Shown here in pieces: positions 18,967-29,796 of a stretch of 45,358 nt of DNA; positions within the stretch are counted from its first letter, which is position 1; each line of letters opens with the position of its first letter. Source of the DNA: Thiomonas sp. (GTDB lineage Bacteria; Pseudomonadota; Gammaproteobacteria; Burkholderiales; Burkholderiaceae_C); NCBI GenBank assembly GCA_027311065.1, contig DAICZP010000142.1:1-45358 (forward strand). Reading direction: 5' to 3'. Under the pieces are notes generated by a model. That model saw only the letters and a program-made list of their open reading frames with translations. It searched no databases and was not told where the DNA came from. A program made the translations under genes and the position numbers.

Positions 18967-19751
18967 GAGCGCTAGCCTGGTTGCTTGGCGGCATCGGCGC
19001 CCGGACGCGCAGAATCCTGGCAGATCTGGGCTATGGGTTTCGCCTGTTTCTGCGGCTGGCAGCGTTGATCCCCGCGGCGTTGCGACGGTACCAACTGGTT
19101 GTGCAGCAGGTGTTTTTCCTGGGGAACGATTCACTGTCGATCATTGCAGTCTCCGGACTGTTCGTCGGGTTCGTGCTCGGGTTGCAGGGGTATTACACGC
19201 TGTCACGCTATGGTGCTGCGAACTCGCTGGGTTTGCTCGTCGCACTGTCGCTGGTGCGCGAACTCGGCCCCGTGGTGACGGCGCTGCTGTTCGCGGGCCG
19301 TGCCGGGACCTCGCTGACGGCGGAGATCGGTTTGATGAAAGCCGGTGAGCAGATCGCGGCGATGGAAATGATGGCCGTCGATCCACTCGCCCGCGTGCTG
19401 GCGCCACGACTGGTCGGCGGTATCCTCGCCATGCCCCTGCTGGCGGCCGTGTTCAGTGCGGTGGGCATCCTGGGCGGCTATGTCGTGGGAGTGCTGATGA
19501 TCGGCGTTGACCCGGGCGCGTTCTGGTCCCAGATGCAGGGCGGGGTTGACGTCTTCAAGGACGTCGGCAACGGTGTCGCCAAGAGTTTTGTATTCGGGAT
19601 CGCGGTCACGTTCGTCGCGTTGTACCAAGGGTGGCGCGCCATGCCGACGCCTGAAGGCGTGTCACGTGCCACGACTCGCACGGTGGTGGTGGCGTCGCTG
19701 GCGGTACTCGGGCTGGATTTCATCCTGACGGCCCTGATGTTCGGGACTTGA
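18963..19751 (+). CDS. mlaE: Phospholipid transport permease MlaE
   Basis: 262 aa with five to six hydrophobic helices. The MlaE family core is [20 protein letters not shown], followed by [19 protein letters not shown], the coupling segment that contacts MlaF. The start overlaps the mlaF stop by ATGA. It is the membrane subunit of the inner-membrane lipid transporter. Confidence 0.95.
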   Translation: MRALAWLLGGIGARTRRILADLGYGFRLFLRLAALIPAALRRYQLVVQQVFFLGNDSLSIIAVSGLFVGFVLGLQGYYTLSRYGAANSLGLLVALSLVRELGPVVTALLFAGRAGTSLTAEIGLMKAGEQIAAMEMMAVDPLARVLAPRLVGGILAMPLLAAVFSAVGILGGYVVGVLMIGVDPGAFWSQMQGGVDVFKDVGNGVAKSFVFGIAVTFVALYQGWRAMPTPEGVSRATTRTVVVASLAVLGLDFILTALMFGT

Positions 19752-19759
19752 AAAAGCGT

Positions 19760-20230
19760 ATGGAAAAAAAATCAATCGATGTCTGGGTTGGCGCATTCGT
19801 GGTCGTCGGTGCTGCCGCGTTGCTGTTTCTTGCCCTCAAGGCTGGGAATTTGTTGAGCTTGAATTTCGGGCCGACCTATGCAGTCAGCGCGCAATTCGAA
19901 GACATTGGCGGGCTGAAGGTTGGCGCGCCGGTGAAAAGCGCCGGTGTGGTGGTCGGGCGCGTCGCCGCCATCGGCTTCGATACCCGCACGTACCAGGCGC
20001 GTGTCACCATGGATATCGACCACCACGACCAGTTTCCGGTCGACACCTCCGCGAAAATTCTGACGTCGGGGCTGCTTGGCGACCAATACATCGGTCTCGA
20101 ACCCGGCGGCTCGGAAAAGAATCTTCGCAATGGAGCGATGATTCAAAACACGCAGTCGGCCATTGTCCTTGAGAATCTCATCGGGCAATTCCTCTACAAC
20201 AAGGCTGCCTCGTCCGGCAGCAACAAATGA
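19760..20230 (+). CDS. mlaD: MCE-domain lipid transporter subunit MlaD
   Basis: 156 aa from ATG 19760; a TTG at 19748 that overlaps the mlaE stop would add four residues (MKKR). There is one N-terminal membrane anchor (about 8-28) and then a single MCE domain with GGLKVGAPVKSAGVVVGRV and TSGLLGDQYIGLEPGG. MlaD forms the periplasmic hexameric ring that passes lipid between MlaC and MlaE. The length fits the family. Confidence 0.94.
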   Translation: MEKKSIDVWVGAFVVVGAAALLFLALKAGNLLSLNFGPTYAVSAQFEDIGGLKVGAPVKSAGVVVGRVAAIGFDTRTYQARVTMDIDHHDQFPVDTSAKILTSGLLGDQYIGLEPGGSEKNLRNGAMIQNTQSAIVLENLIGQFLYNKAASSGSNK

Positions 20231-20250
20231 CAGACCCTGGAGCTTCCTTC

Positions 20251-21018
20251 ATGTCTCAACGCCTTGGCCCGGTCGCGGGTGGCGTGCTCGCGCTCGGCGT
20301 GCTGGCCCTGGGTGGGTGCGCGACAAACAATCCCCACGATCCTCTCGAGCCTTACAACCGCGCGATGTTCAATGTCAACGCACACGTCGACCGCGCGGTG
20401 ATCAAACCGGTGGCGGTCGCGTACAAGAACGTCACGCCCGCGCCGGTGCGTCATGGCATCAGCAACGTGTTCGGCAATTTCGACGACATGTGGTCCACCG
20501 CCAACGACCTGGCGCAGGGGCACGTGGCCGAGGCAGCCAACGGGCTGCTCCGGGTCGAGGTCAACACGGTTTTCGGTTTGCTCGGGATCCTGGATATCGC
20601 CACCGAGATGGGCTTGTATCGCCATCCCAATGATTTCGGCCTGACGCTGGCCCGGTACGGCATCAGTGCCGGCCCGTACTTTGTCATGCCGCTGCTCGGC
20701 CCGAGTACGGTGCGTGACGCCGCAGCCACCCCGATTGACATCTACTACGGTCCTCGGCCGTACTACAACACCCACAATGTTGCGGGTCGCAATTGGACGT
20801 CTGCGCTCGGACTCGTCGACAAGCGCGCCAATCTCCTGGCGACGACCGATCTCATCGAGAAAATCGCGATCGATCCCTATGTCTTCACACGCGACGCTTA
20901 CCTCCAGCGCCGGGCATCGCGCGTGCGCGACGTCCGCGACCTGGGTGTGCTCGACACGGGTGACGCCCGGGACGACGCCGCGCGGCCGGCGACATCCTCA
21001 TCGGCAGCGCAGCACTGA
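20251..21018 (+). CDS. mlaA: Outer-membrane lipid asymmetry lipoprotein MlaA (VacJ)
   Basis: 255 aa from ATG 20251. The signal ends in lipobox ALGGC. The MlaA signature DPLEPYNRAMFNVNAHVDRA, TLARYGISAGPYFVMPLLGPS and DKRANLL are all present. MlaA sits in the outer membrane and extracts misplaced phospholipid from its outer leaflet. ATG 20227 overlaps the mlaD stop (ATGA) but puts eight residues ahead of the signal. In E. coli mlaA is elsewhere; here it is in the operon, as usual in betaproteobacteria. Confidence 0.94.
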   Translation: MSQRLGPVAGGVLALGVLALGGCATNNPHDPLEPYNRAMFNVNAHVDRAVIKPVAVAYKNVTPAPVRHGISNVFGNFDDMWSTANDLAQGHVAEAANGLLRVEVNTVFGLLGILDIATEMGLYRHPNDFGLTLARYGISAGPYFVMPLLGPSTVRDAAATPIDIYYGPRPYYNTHNVAGRNWTSALGLVDKRANLLATTDLIEKIAIDPYVFTRDAYLQRRASRVRDVRDLGVLDTGDARDDAARPATSSSAAQH

Positions 21019-21046
21019 AATTCCAATGCATGACGGGGAGTTGAAT

Positions 21047-21670
21047 ATGTCTCAGATTTTTTCAGTATTCGCGCTCGGTCTGGCGCTGTTGTTCACGCCG
21101 GCGGCCCGCGCCGCCGATGTGGCGCCGCCGGTCCAGGTGGTGCAGAACCTCACGAACGCGGTCATGGGCGCCGTGCGCTCTGATCCGGCGCTCAAGGCCG
21201 GCAATCAGGCAAAAGTGGAGCAACTGGTCGAGACCAAGGTTTTGCCTTTCCTCGACTTTCGGCAGATGACGGCGTCGGCGGTCGGGCGCTTCTGGCGGCA
21301 GGCGACGCCAGCGCAGCAGGACGCGCTGCAACTGCAATTCAAGCAACTCCTCATTCACACCTACTCCGGCGCCGTGCGCAAGGTTCGTGATCAGCAAGTG
21401 CGCTATCTGCCGTTCCGCGCCGACCCTGGCGCCACTTCGGTTGTCGTGCGCACGCGCGTACTTGACAACGGAGACGTCATCCAGCTCGATTACAGGCTCG
21501 AGCGCGATGCCCAAGCCTGGAAGATCACCGACGTCAACGTCATGGGCATCTGGTTGGTCGATAACTACCGAGGTGTTTTCTCGCAGGAAATCGGCCAGAA
21601 GGGCATTGATGGATTGATTCGCACCCTGAAGCAGCGCAACGAGGCGCTCGCCAAGGGAGGGCAGGATTGA
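21047..21670 (+). CDS. mlaC: Periplasmic phospholipid-binding protein MlaC
   Basis: 207 aa from ATG 21047, with GGGGAG ahead. The signal peptide ends PAARAAD (about residue 22). The MlaC domain contains LPFLDFRQMTASAVGRFWR, YSGAVRKVRDQQVRYLPFR and ITDVNVMGIWLVDNYRGVF. It shuttles phospholipids across the periplasm between MlaA and MlaD. Its stop overlaps the mlaB start. Confidence 0.94.
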   Translation: MSQIFSVFALGLALLFTPAARAADVAPPVQVVQNLTNAVMGAVRSDPALKAGNQAKVEQLVETKVLPFLDFRQMTASAVGRFWRQATPAQQDALQLQFKQLLIHTYSGAVRKVRDQQVRYLPFRADPGATSVVVRTRVLDNGDVIQLDYRLERDAQAWKITDVNVMGIWLVDNYRGVFSQEIGQKGIDGLIRTLKQRNEALAKGGQD

Positions 21671-21948
21671 GCGTCGACCTGTTGTTCGCGCTTCCCGAGC
21701 GGGTGACCGTGGCCGAGGCGGCGTCGCTGGCCCGCGACGCGGTGACGCGCCTGCGCGCAGCCCAGGGGGCGTTGCGCGTCGACGCCGCCGGGTTGCGCCA
21801 TTTCGATTCAACCTGTCTGGCGCTACTGCTGGAGCTGCGCCGTGCCGCGGGTGCGCGCCGGATCGACGTCATCGCCGCTCCGCAACGCCTTTTGCATCTT
21901 GCCGAGGCGTATGGGGTCGGTTTTTTGTTTGCGGAGGCCGAGGCCTGA
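21667..21948 (+). CDS. mlaB: STAS-domain protein MlaB
   Basis: 93 aa, start TTG 21667 overlapping the mlaC stop (TTGA). The STAS fold shows LRVDAAGLRHFDSTCLALLLELRR, with Ser/Thr at the usual regulatory site. MlaB binds MlaF in the cytoplasm and stabilises the transporter. Its stop is directly followed by the ATG of the next ATPase. Confidence 0.88.
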   Translation: MSVDLLFALPERVTVAEAASLARDAVTRLRAAQGALRVDAAGLRHFDSTCLALLLELRRAAGARRIDVIAAPQRLLHLAEAYGVGFLFAEAEA

Positions 21949-22869
21949 ATGCAGTCTGAAGCGGTCGCGGCCGTTCGTTTTGATGCCATCGAAAAGCGCT
22001 ACGGTCAACGCAATGTCGTCGATGGCATCAGTCTGGACATTGCCCAAGGTGAGTTTTTCGCCTTGCTGGGCGCGAACGGCGCCGGCAAGACGACCTTGAT
22101 CAGCATGCTGTCGGGCCTCGCACGCCCAACCCGCGGCCGGGTGTGCGTGCTCGGCCGCGACGTCGCCGCCCACCCGGTGGAGGCGCGGCGCCTGCTTGGC
22201 GTGGTTCCGCAGGAACTGGTGTTCGATCCGTTTTTCACAGTGCGTGAAGCCTTGCGTTTGCAGTCGGGCTACTTCGGATTGCGCCATAACGACGACTGGA
22301 TTGATGAACTTCTGCACAACCTGGGGCTGGAGCCGCAGGCGGAGCAGAACATGCGTTCCTTGTCGGGTGGGATGAAGCGACGCGTCATGGTGGCGCAGGC
22401 GCTGGTGCACAGACCGCCAGTGATTGTGTTGGACGAGCCCACGGCGGGTGTCGACGTCGAGCTGCGCCAAAGTCTGTGGCAGTTCATCACCCGCCTCAAC
22501 GGGCAGGGGCACACGGTGCTGCTTACGACGCACTACCTCGAAGAGGCGCAGGCATTGTGCAATCGCATCGCGATGGTCAAACTCGGACGGTTGGTCGCAC
22601 TTGACACGACCCACGCCCTGCTGGCGCGCTTTGCGTCCACGCAGCTGCAGTTCCGGCTCCTTGCCGGGCGCCTGCCCGAGTCGCTGGCGCAGCGCTGCAA
22701 ACCCGTGGGTGCGCGTCTGGGGTGTGCCATCCGCGAGCCAGCCGACGTCGAATCGGTACTCGAAGCCTTGCGGATCGCGGGCTGTGTCATCGATGAACTC
22801 GAAGTTCGTCGCGCCGATCTCGAGGACGCATTTTTGCAGGTCATGCATCCAAAGGCGGTGGCGACATGA
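21949..22869 (+). CDS. ABC-2 type transporter ATP-binding protein
   Basis: 306 aa with Walker A GANGAGKTTLISMLSG, signature LSGGMKRRVMVAQAL, Walker B VIVLDEPTAGVD and H-loop LLTTHY, plus a C-terminal extension of about 80 residues. It resembles YadG and NodI-type ATPases. It follows mlaB with no gap and overlaps the permease gene by ATGA. In betaproteobacteria this pair often follows mla, but its substrate is not established. Confidence 0.92.
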   Translation: MQSEAVAAVRFDAIEKRYGQRNVVDGISLDIAQGEFFALLGANGAGKTTLISMLSGLARPTRGRVCVLGRDVAAHPVEARRLLGVVPQELVFDPFFTVREALRLQSGYFGLRHNDDWIDELLHNLGLEPQAEQNMRSLSGGMKRRVMVAQALVHRPPVIVLDEPTAGVDVELRQSLWQFITRLNGQGHTVLLTTHYLEEAQALCNRIAMVKLGRLVALDTTHALLARFASTQLQFRLLAGRLPESLAQRCKPVGARLGCAIREPADVESVLEALRIAGCVIDELEVRRADLEDAFLQVMHPKAVAT

Positions 22870-23621
22870 ATGCGTTGCAGACCTTGTTCGTCAAGGAGCT
22901 TTTGCGGTTCTGGAAAGTCAGTCTGCAAACCCTGGCTGCGCCGGTGCTCACCAGCATGCTGTATCTGCTGATCTTTTCACATGCGTTGGCCGGCCATGTG
23001 CAGGTCTACGGCACCGTGCCCTACACAAGTTTCCTCATCCCCGGGCTGGCGATGATGACGGTGTTACAGAACGCTTTTGCCAACACGTCTTCGTCGCTGA
23101 TCCAGTCGAAAATCACCGGTAACATCGTGTTCATGTTGCTGTCGCCGCTGCGTCCGTGGGAGCTGCTCGCCGGGTATGTCGGAGCGGCTGCGGTGCGCGG
23201 GCTCGCGGTTGGGGCCGTGCTGCTGGTGGCTGCGCTTGCGTTCGTCCCGCTTTCCTGCGCGCACCCCTTGTGGGCGTTCGTGTTTGGGATGTTGGGGGCG
23301 ACGATGCTCGGAGGGCTGGGTATGGTGGCGGGGATCTGGTCGGAGAAATTCGACCACCTCGCGGCGTTCCAGAATTTCCTCATTGTTCCGGCAACGTTCC
23401 TGGCGGGCGTGTTCTACTCGGTCCATGGCTTGCCGCCGTTCTGGATGGCAGTGTCACGGCTCAATCCATTTTTTTACCTCGTCGACGGCTTTCGCTACGG
23501 TTTCTTCGGTGTGTCGGACGTACCCCCCGCGACGTCGCTGCTGGCGGCGCTGCTGGGCAACGTTGCGTGCATCGGTCTGGCCTGGGTGTGGCTGCGGCGA
23601 GGCTACAAACTTCGTACCTGA
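22866..23621 (+). CDS. ABC-2 type transporter permease
   Basis: 251 aa with six hydrophobic helices and the ABC-2 motif GLAMMTVLQNAFANTSSSLI near residue 60 and GVFYSVHGLPPFWMAVSRLNP near 185, like YadH. It forms an inner-membrane exporter with the preceding ATPase. ATGA overlap with that gene shows coupling. Substrate unknown. Confidence 0.92.
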   Translation: MNALQTLFVKELLRFWKVSLQTLAAPVLTSMLYLLIFSHALAGHVQVYGTVPYTSFLIPGLAMMTVLQNAFANTSSSLIQSKITGNIVFMLLSPLRPWELLAGYVGAAAVRGLAVGAVLLVAALAFVPLSCAHPLWAFVFGMLGATMLGGLGMVAGIWSEKFDHLAAFQNFLIVPATFLAGVFYSVHGLPPFWMAVSRLNPFFYLVDGFRYGFFGVSDVPPATSLLAALLGNVACIGLAWVWLRRGYKLRT

Positions 23622-23630
23622 CCCCGCACA

Positions 23631-23885
23631 ATGATGGCAGCCCCGACGTCTGACGAACTGCGCACCCTGATCCAGGCTGGCCTTGCTTGCGACCGCATCG
23701 CGGTCGAGGGCGATGATGGCCAGCACTATGCCGCCACCATTGTGAGTCCTGCGTTCGCGGGGCTGTCACGCGTCGCGCGTCACCGCCTGGTCTATGACGT
23801 TCTGGGGGATCGCATGCGCGCGCAGATTCATGCCCTGTCGATGCGAACCCTCACGCCTGACGAGGCGGCCGGCGCGACACTCTAA
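23631..23885 (+). CDS. ibaG: BolA-family protein, IbaG-like
   Basis: 84 aa with the BolA core FAGLSRVARHRLVYDVLG; the invariant His is in RHRLVY. Short BolA proteins of this kind upstream of murA correspond to E. coli IbaG (yrbA), which partners monothiol glutaredoxin on Fe-S clusters. It lies 9 nt after the permease and 45 nt before murA. Confidence 0.9.
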   Translation: MMAAPTSDELRTLIQAGLACDRIAVEGDDGQHYAATIVSPAFAGLSRVARHRLVYDVLGDRMRAQIHALSMRTLTPDEAAGATL

Positions 23886-23930
23886 AATAAGCGGTTTGGA
23901 CCTCGCGTACGCGCGGGGCACCGGACACAC

Positions 23931-25199
23931 ATGGACAAACTCCGTATCCTGGGCGAGCGCCCGCTGCATGGCAGCATCGCTGCCAGCGGCGCCAAGAACG
24001 CAGCCTTGCCGCTGATGGCGGCCAGCCTTCTGAGCGCGCAGCCGATCGAGCTCGACAATGCGCCGCAACTGATGGACGTGCGCACCCTTGGTGCCATACT
24101 CGAGGGCATGGGCGTCGACGTCGCGCGGCAGGGCAGCCGCGTGCGCCTGCACGCTGCGCACGTGCGCGAGCGCTTCGCGCCGTACGAGCGCGTGAAAACC
24201 ATGCGCGCGAGCGTGCTGGTGCTGGGCCCGCTGGTGGCGCGTTTCGGCGAAGCCCGCGTGAGCCTGCCGGGCGGTTGCGCGATTGGCGCGCGCCCGGTTG
24301 ACCAGCACATCAAGGGCTTGCGTCAGTTGGGCGCGCAAGTCGACGTCGAGCATGGCTACATCGTCGCCACGGTGCCATCCGGGCGCCTCAAGGGCGCGCG
24401 CATCAGCACCGACATGATCACCGTCACCGGCACCGAGAACCTCATGATGGCGGCGTGCCTGGCCGACGGGGAGACCGTGATCGAGAACGCGGCGCAGGAA
24501 CCCGAGGTGGCGGACCTCGCGGCAATGCTGGTCAAGATGGGAGCGCACATCGACGGCGCCGGAACGTCGCGCATCCGCATCCAGGGCGTCGAGGCGCTCG
24601 GGGGCGCCGCTCACCGCATCGTCCCTGACCGTATCGAGGTCGGGACGTTTCTTTGCGCTGCACTGGCCACGCGTGGCGACATCACGGTGCAGGCGTGCGT
24701 CCCGACCCATCTCGATGCCTTGCTCGACAAGCTGCGCGAGGCCGGCGCCGACATTGCTGGCGGCGCCGACTGGATCCGCGTGAAAGCCGATGCGATGCCG
24801 GGCGCCCGCGCCCGCGCCGTTTCGGTGCGAACTTCCGAATACCCTGGTTTCGCCACCGATATGCAGGCGCAGTTCATGGCGGTCAACTGTCTTGCAGACG
24901 GCGCTGCCCATGTCACTGAAACGATTTTCGAAAACCGGTTCATGCATGTGCAGGAACTGGTGCGCCTGGGTGCGCGTATCGCCATCGAAGGCAATACCTG
25001 TGTCGTGCAGGGAGTGCCGCGACTGTCGGGCGCGACTGTCATGGCGACCGACCTTCGTGCCTCGGCTGGCCTGGTGATCGCGGGATTGGCCGCCGAAGGC
25101 GAAACCATCATCGAACGCATCTACCACCTGGACCGTGGCTACGACGCCATGGAGCACAAGCTCGGGCGCCTGGGCGCCAGCATCGAGCGCCTTCGTTGA
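23931..25199 (+). CDS. murA: UDP-N-acetylglucosamine 1-carboxyvinyltransferase MurA
   Basis: 422 aa, same size as E. coli MurA. It moves enolpyruvate from PEP to UDP-GlcNAc, the first committed step of peptidoglycan synthesis, in the cytoplasm. K22-N23 of [10 protein letters not shown] bind substrate, and catalytic Cys116 is in [11 protein letters not shown], so fosfomycin sensitivity is expected on that residue. It leads into hisG after 10 nt. Confidence 0.97.
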   Translation: MDKLRILGERPLHGSIAASGAKNAALPLMAASLLSAQPIELDNAPQLMDVRTLGAILEGMGVDVARQGSRVRLHAAHVRERFAPYERVKTMRASVLVLGPLVARFGEARVSLPGGCAIGARPVDQHIKGLRQLGAQVDVEHGYIVATVPSGRLKGARISTDMITVTGTENLMMAACLADGETVIENAAQEPEVADLAAMLVKMGAHIDGAGTSRIRIQGVEALGGAAHRIVPDRIEVGTFLCAALATRGDITVQACVPTHLDALLDKLREAGADIAGGADWIRVKADAMPGARARAVSVRTSEYPGFATDMQAQFMAVNCLADGAAHVTETIFENRFMHVQELVRLGARIAIEGNTCVVQGVPRLSGATVMATDLRASAGLVIAGLAAEGETIIERIYHLDRGYDAMEHKLGRLGASIERLR

Positions 25200-25209
25200 A
25201 CCGACCGCC

Positions 25210-25878
25210 ATGCTGACACTCGCCTTGTCCAAGGGACGTATTTTTGACGATACCCTTCCGCTGCTCGCACGTGCCGGCATCACGGTGCAGGGCGATCCGG
25301 AATCCACCCGCAAGCTCATCCTGCCGACCAACCGCGGCGATCTGCGCGTGGTCCTGGTGCGAGCGAGCGACGTGCCGACCTACGTGCGTCACGGCGGTGC
25401 CGATTTTGGCGTTGCCGGCCTCGATGTGCTGCTGGAGGCGGATGCCGTGCAGGGAGGCGACGGCCTGTACCGACCCGTCGATCTCCGCATCGCGCGCTGC
25501 CGCCTCAGCGTGGCGACGCCCCAGGGTTTCGACTACGCCAACGCCGTGCGTCAGGGCGCGCGGCTGCGGGTTGCCACCAAGTATGTGCATCTGGCACGCG
25601 AGCATTTTGCCGCCAAGGGCGTGCACGTCGATCTCGTCAAGCTGTACGGCTCCATGGAGCTCGCGCCGCTCACCGGCATGGCGGATGCCATCGTCGACCT
25701 CGTTTCCAGCGGAGGCACGCTGCGTGCCAATGGTCTGGTGGAGGTCGAGCACATCATGGATATTTCGTCGCGCCTGATCGTCAATCAGGCCGCGTTCAAA
25801 ACCAAGGCTGCCGCGCTCAAACCTCTCGTCGACGGGTTGCGCACTGCGGTGGCGGCCGTACTGGAGGTGCCAGCATGA
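25210..25878 (+). CDS. hisG: ATP phosphoribosyltransferase, short form HisG
   Basis: 222 aa from [14 protein letters not shown]. It is the short (HisG-S) form that lacks the C-terminal regulatory domain and needs HisZ for activity. It catalyses the first step of histidine synthesis. [20 protein letters not shown] is the PRPP-binding segment. A long upstream frame from 25135 is not used. No hisZ lies in the window; it is usually elsewhere in betaproteobacteria. Confidence 0.96.
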   Translation: MLTLALSKGRIFDDTLPLLARAGITVQGDPESTRKLILPTNRGDLRVVLVRASDVPTYVRHGGADFGVAGLDVLLEADAVQGGDGLYRPVDLRIARCRLSVATPQGFDYANAVRQGARLRVATKYVHLAREHFAAKGVHVDLVKLYGSMELAPLTGMADAIVDLVSSGGTLRANGLVEVEHIMDISSRLIVNQAAFKTKAAALKPLVDGLRTAVAAVLEVPA

Positions 25879-27227
25879 CTCCCACCGACACCAGCGTCCA
25901 GGCGCTTCGCCGACTCGACACCGCGTCGCCCGACTTCAACCGCGAATTCGACGACCTGTTCGCGCGCATTTCGGCGGAGAGCGCCGAGATCGACCAGCGC
26001 GCCGGCGAGATTCTCGATGATGTGCGCCGGCGTGGCGACGAGGCGGTGCTTGACTACACGCGGCGCTTCGATCGCGTCGACGCCGTCAACATGCGTGCGC
26101 TCGAAATCCCGGCTGAGGCGCTGCAGGCGGCGCTCGCGAGCCTGCCGGTGCCGCAGCGCGATGCCCTGGAGGAGGCGGCATCGCGCGTACGCTCCTACCA
26201 CGCGCGCCAGCTCGAGCACGTCGGTCGCGCCTGGGAGTACCGCGATTCCGATGGCAGTCTGCTGGGGCAGAAGGTCACCCCCCTCGACCGTGTGGGCATT
26301 TACGTGCCCGGCGGCAAGGCCGCGTATCCGTCCTCGGTGCTGATGAATGCCATCCCCGCACACGTGGCGGGGGTGGAGGACATCGTCATGGTCGTTCCCA
26401 CACCCGGGGGGGAGCGCAACCCGCTGGTCCTGGCTGCGGCCGCGGTCGCCGGTGTGCACCGTGCGTTCGCCATTGGTGGTGCACAGGCGGTGGGAGCTCT
26501 GGCCTATGGCACCGCCACTGTGCCCCGCGTCGATAAAATCACCGGCCCTGGCAATGCATACGTCGCAGCGGCCAAGCGACGCGTGTTCGGCATTTGTGGC
26601 ATCGACATGATCGCCGGTCCGTCGGAGATCCTCATCATCGCGGACGGCAGCACGCCCGCGGAGTGGGTCGCGATGGATCTGTTCAGCCAGGCCGAGCACG
26701 ACGAACTCGCGCAAAGCATCTTGCTGTGCCCGGATGGCGGCTACATCGACCGTGTCGAAGCGGAGATCCGGCGCTTGCTGCCGGGCATGGAGCGGCGCGC
26801 CATCATCGAGGCATCGCTTGCCGGTCGCGGTGCGCTGATCAAGGTCCGCGATCTTGCGCAAGCCTGCGCGTTGTCGGATCGCATTGCCCCGGAGCACCTG
26901 GAATTGGCCGTGGCCGAACCGCGTCCCCTGGCCGACCGCTTGCGACATGCCGGCGCCATCTTCCTCGGTGCCTACACGTCCGAATCACTGGGTGACTACT
27001 GCGCTGGTCCCAATCACGTACTTCCGACGGCGGGAACGGCACGTTTCTCGTCCCCGTTGGGGGTTTACGACTTCATCAAGCGCAGCAGCCTGATCGAGGT
27101 GAGCGCTGCGGGCGCGCAGTCGCTGGGGCGGATCGCCTCGGTGCTGGCACGCGGCGAGCGCCTGGAGGCGCACGCGCGGGCGGCGGAGCTGCGCCTTGAC
27201 GGCTTTGTGCGGAAAGCCCAGCCATGA
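25875..27227 (+). CDS. hisD: Histidinol dehydrogenase
   Basis: 450 aa. It oxidises L-histidinol to histidine in two NAD-linked steps. Zinc-site residues are in [12 protein letters not shown], and the catalytic stretch [10 protein letters not shown] and [10 protein letters not shown] are present. ATGA overlap with hisG. The N-terminus is slightly longer than E. coli HisD, typical of this group. Confidence 0.96.
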   Translation: MTPTDTSVQALRRLDTASPDFNREFDDLFARISAESAEIDQRAGEILDDVRRRGDEAVLDYTRRFDRVDAVNMRALEIPAEALQAALASLPVPQRDALEEAASRVRSYHARQLEHVGRAWEYRDSDGSLLGQKVTPLDRVGIYVPGGKAAYPSSVLMNAIPAHVAGVEDIVMVVPTPGGERNPLVLAAAAVAGVHRAFAIGGAQAVGALAYGTATVPRVDKITGPGNAYVAAAKRRVFGICGIDMIAGPSEILIIADGSTPAEWVAMDLFSQAEHDELAQSILLCPDGGYIDRVEAEIRRLLPGMERRAIIEASLAGRGALIKVRDLAQACALSDRIAPEHLELAVAEPRPLADRLRHAGAIFLGAYTSESLGDYCAGPNHVLPTAGTARFSSPLGVYDFIKRSSLIEVSAAGAQSLGRIASVLARGERLEAHARAAELRLDGFVRKAQP

Positions 27228-28294
27228 GCCGGTACTGGAGCGAGGTCGTCCACCACCTCACCCCTTACGTTCCCGGAGAGCAGCCCCGGATTGAAGGACT
27301 GGTCAAGCTCAACACCAACGAAAGTCCCTACGGTCCCAGCCCCGCCGTGCTCGCAGCCATCGCCGCTGCGACGGACGAGGCTCTGCGTCTGTACCCCGAC
27401 CCGCAGTCGCATGCATTGCGTGAGGTCATTGCAGCGCATCATGGCGTGGCAGTGGACCAGGTGTTCGTGGGCAATGGTTCGGACGAAGTGCTGGCGCACG
27501 TATGGATGGCTTTGCTACGCCATCCGGCGCCGCTGCTGTTCCCCGATATCAGCTACAGCTTTTACCCGGTCTACGCGCGCCTGTACGGTATCGAGACGCG
27601 GCCGATTCCGCTCGATGCCGGGTTTCGCGTCGAGGTCAACGATTACCTCGCCGCCGGGCCGTGCGCAGGCATCGTCATCCCGAATCCGAACGCTCCGACG
27701 GGCATCGCGCTGGCGCTGGACGCGCTCGCGCGTCTGGTGCGCGGGCGCCAGGATGCGGTCGTGGTGGTGGATGAGGCGTACGTGGACTTCGGCGCCGATA
27801 CCGCGCTGCCACTGGTTGCCGACAACCCGAATCTGCTCGTCGTTCGCACCATGTCGAAATCGCGCGCCCTCGCAGGGTTGCGCGTCGGCTATTGCATCGG
27901 ACAGGCGTCGTTGATCGAGGGCCTGAACCGCGTGAAGGACAGTTTCAATTCCTACCCGCTGGACCGTCTTGCCCTGGCCGGGGCTACCGCGTCCATGCGC
28001 GACGACGTCTGGTTCGCGCAAACGCGCGCACGCATCGTCGCCAGTCGGGCGCGAATGGTGGCAGGCCTGGAAGCGCTGGGATTCGAGGTGCTGCCGTCCG
28101 CCGCCAACTTCGTGTTTGCGCGCCATCCGGCCCATGCCGGGGCAACGCTGGCCGCCGGTCTGCGCAGCCGGCGCATTCTGGTGCGCCACTTCCGCGAGCC
28201 GGCACGCATCGCGCCCTTCCTCCGCATTACCGTTGGAACCGATGCACAGTGCGACGCCCTGGTTGCCGCGCTCGGCGAAATGGTCGGCGCATGA
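27224..28294 (+). CDS. hisC: Histidinol-phosphate aminotransferase
   Basis: 356 aa fold-type I PLP enzyme. The Schiff-base Lys is in [15 protein letters not shown], with VNDYLAAG...PNPNAPTG and VDEAYVDF in the expected order. It converts imidazole-acetol phosphate to histidinol phosphate with glutamate. ATGA overlap with hisD. Confidence 0.96.
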   Translation: MSRYWSEVVHHLTPYVPGEQPRIEGLVKLNTNESPYGPSPAVLAAIAAATDEALRLYPDPQSHALREVIAAHHGVAVDQVFVGNGSDEVLAHVWMALLRHPAPLLFPDISYSFYPVYARLYGIETRPIPLDAGFRVEVNDYLAAGPCAGIVIPNPNAPTGIALALDALARLVRGRQDAVVVVDEAYVDFGADTALPLVADNPNLLVVRTMSKSRALAGLRVGYCIGQASLIEGLNRVKDSFNSYPLDRLALAGATASMRDDVWFAQTRARIVASRARMVAGLEALGFEVLPSAANFVFARHPAHAGATLAAGLRSRRILVRHFREPARIAPFLRITVGTDAQCDALVAALGEMVGA

Positions 28295-28384
28295 CGCCAC
28301 GCGGGGGCCGCGTCTGAACCTGCGCGTCAGGGTTCGTTAATATTCAGTCTGGACCTCTCGTCCCACCATTCTTCCAGCCATCGC

Positions 28385-28972
28385 ATGCGCACTGCCCAGG
28401 TCTCCCGTCAAACCGCCGAAACCCGCATCGAGGTCGCATTGAATCTTGATGGCACGGGCGTGTCGCGTCTGTCGACAGGGATCGGATTCTTTGACCACAT
28501 GCTCGACCAGATTGCCCGGCACGGCGCCGTTGACCTGGATGTTCACGCCGAGGGTGACCTGCACATCGATGGGCATCACACCGTGGAGGACGTGGGCATC
28601 ACCGTCGGACAGGCGCTGGCGCAGGCCATCGGCGACAAGAAGGGAATCCGTCGCTACGGCCACGCCTACGTGCCGCTCGATGAGGCGCTGTCGCGGGTGG
28701 TCATCGACTTTTCGGGCCGCCCGGGCTTGATCTGGAACGTTCCGTTCACTCGCGGCATGATCGGGGTTTTTGACGTGGATCTGGCGCATGAGTTTTTCCA
28801 GGGTCTGGTCAATCACGCATTCATCACCATCCACGTGGACAATCTGCGTGGCGAGAACGCGCACCACCAGTGCGAGACGGTGTTCAAAGCCTTCGGACGC
28901 GCACTGCGAGCAGCGGCCGAGGTGGATCCCCGCCTCGGGCAGGCGGTGCCTTCAACCAAGGGTTCGTTGTGA
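28385..28972 (+). CDS. hisB: Imidazoleglycerol-phosphate dehydratase
   Basis: 195 aa monofunctional IGPD, without the phosphatase half fused to it in E. coli. Metal-binding histidines are in [27 protein letters not shown] and [13 protein letters not shown]. It follows hisC after 90 nt and precedes hisH by 82 nt, looser spacing than elsewhere in the cluster. Confidence 0.96.
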   Translation: MRTAQVSRQTAETRIEVALNLDGTGVSRLSTGIGFFDHMLDQIARHGAVDLDVHAEGDLHIDGHHTVEDVGITVGQALAQAIGDKKGIRRYGHAYVPLDEALSRVVIDFSGRPGLIWNVPFTRGMIGVFDVDLAHEFFQGLVNHAFITIHVDNLRGENAHHQCETVFKAFGRALRAAAEVDPRLGQAVPSTKGSL

Positions 28973-29054
28973 GCGCCGTCACGACTGTTGCGCAGACACG
29001 ACACGGGGCATGAATGTCCCCTTTCGTCGAGACTGAACAGATTGTGAGTCAGGC

Positions 29055-29723
29055 ATGAAAACCGTCGCCATCGTGGATTATGGAATGGGCAACCTCCGAT
29101 CGGTGTCGCAGGCGGTCCAGCACGTGGCCAAGGGGCTGCCGTGGCGTGTCATCGTCACCAGCGAGGCGGCCGCGGTTGGAGCGGCCGACCGGGTCGTGTT
29201 GCCAGGACAGGGCGCGATGCCCGACTGCATGCGTGAACTGCGCGATTCCGGCTTGCGCTCGGCCGTGCTTGCCGGCATTGACACCGGCAAGCCGCTGTTC
29301 GGGGTCTGTGTGGGAATGCAGATGTTGCTCGGACGCAGCGAGGAAGGCCCCACCGATGGGCTGGGCCTGGTCCGCGGCGACGTGCGCCGATTCCGCCTCG
29401 ACGCCAGCCTGCAGCCGGACGGGAGTCGCTTCAAGGTTCCGCACATGGGCTGGAACGGAGTGTCCCAGTGCTCCCCGGGCACTGCTGGCGGCAAGGCGCA
29501 CGCCTTGTGGGCCGGGGTTCCGGATGGAGCGGCGTTCTACTTCGTACACAGTTTTTATGCTGATCCGGCTTTTCCCGAACATATTGCTGGAAAAACTGAA
29601 TACGGCGTCACATTTGCAAGTGCAATCGCAAGGGATAACATTTTCGCCACTCAATTCCATCCTGAAAAAAGTGCCGATGCCGGGTTGGCCCTGTATCGCA
29701 ACTTCCTCGACTGGAATCCCTGA
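29055..29723 (+). CDS. hisH: Imidazole glycerol phosphate synthase, glutaminase subunit
   Basis: 222 aa class I glutamine amidotransferase. Catalytic triad: Cys85 ([10 protein letters not shown]), His202 and Glu204 ([10 protein letters not shown]). It supplies ammonia to HisF. The 3' part (about 29540-29670) is noticeably AT-richer than its neighbours though the frame is intact. Confidence 0.96.
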   Translation: MKTVAIVDYGMGNLRSVSQAVQHVAKGLPWRVIVTSEAAAVGAADRVVLPGQGAMPDCMRELRDSGLRSAVLAGIDTGKPLFGVCVGMQMLLGRSEEGPTDGLGLVRGDVRRFRLDASLQPDGSRFKVPHMGWNGVSQCSPGTAGGKAHALWAGVPDGAAFYFVHSFYADPAFPEHIAGKTEYGVTFASAIARDNIFATQFHPEKSADAGLALYRNFLDWNP

Positions 29724-29796
29724 TTCCCTGCATGCCTTTGTTCCCCGCGCCGCAATCCATTGCGGTTTGTCCATCCACGCGTCGTTTTTGAATCCC

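Noticed and set aside
25210-25878. HisG as truncated
   Set aside because: The 222-aa length is the normal short form that works with HisZ; no sign of decay.
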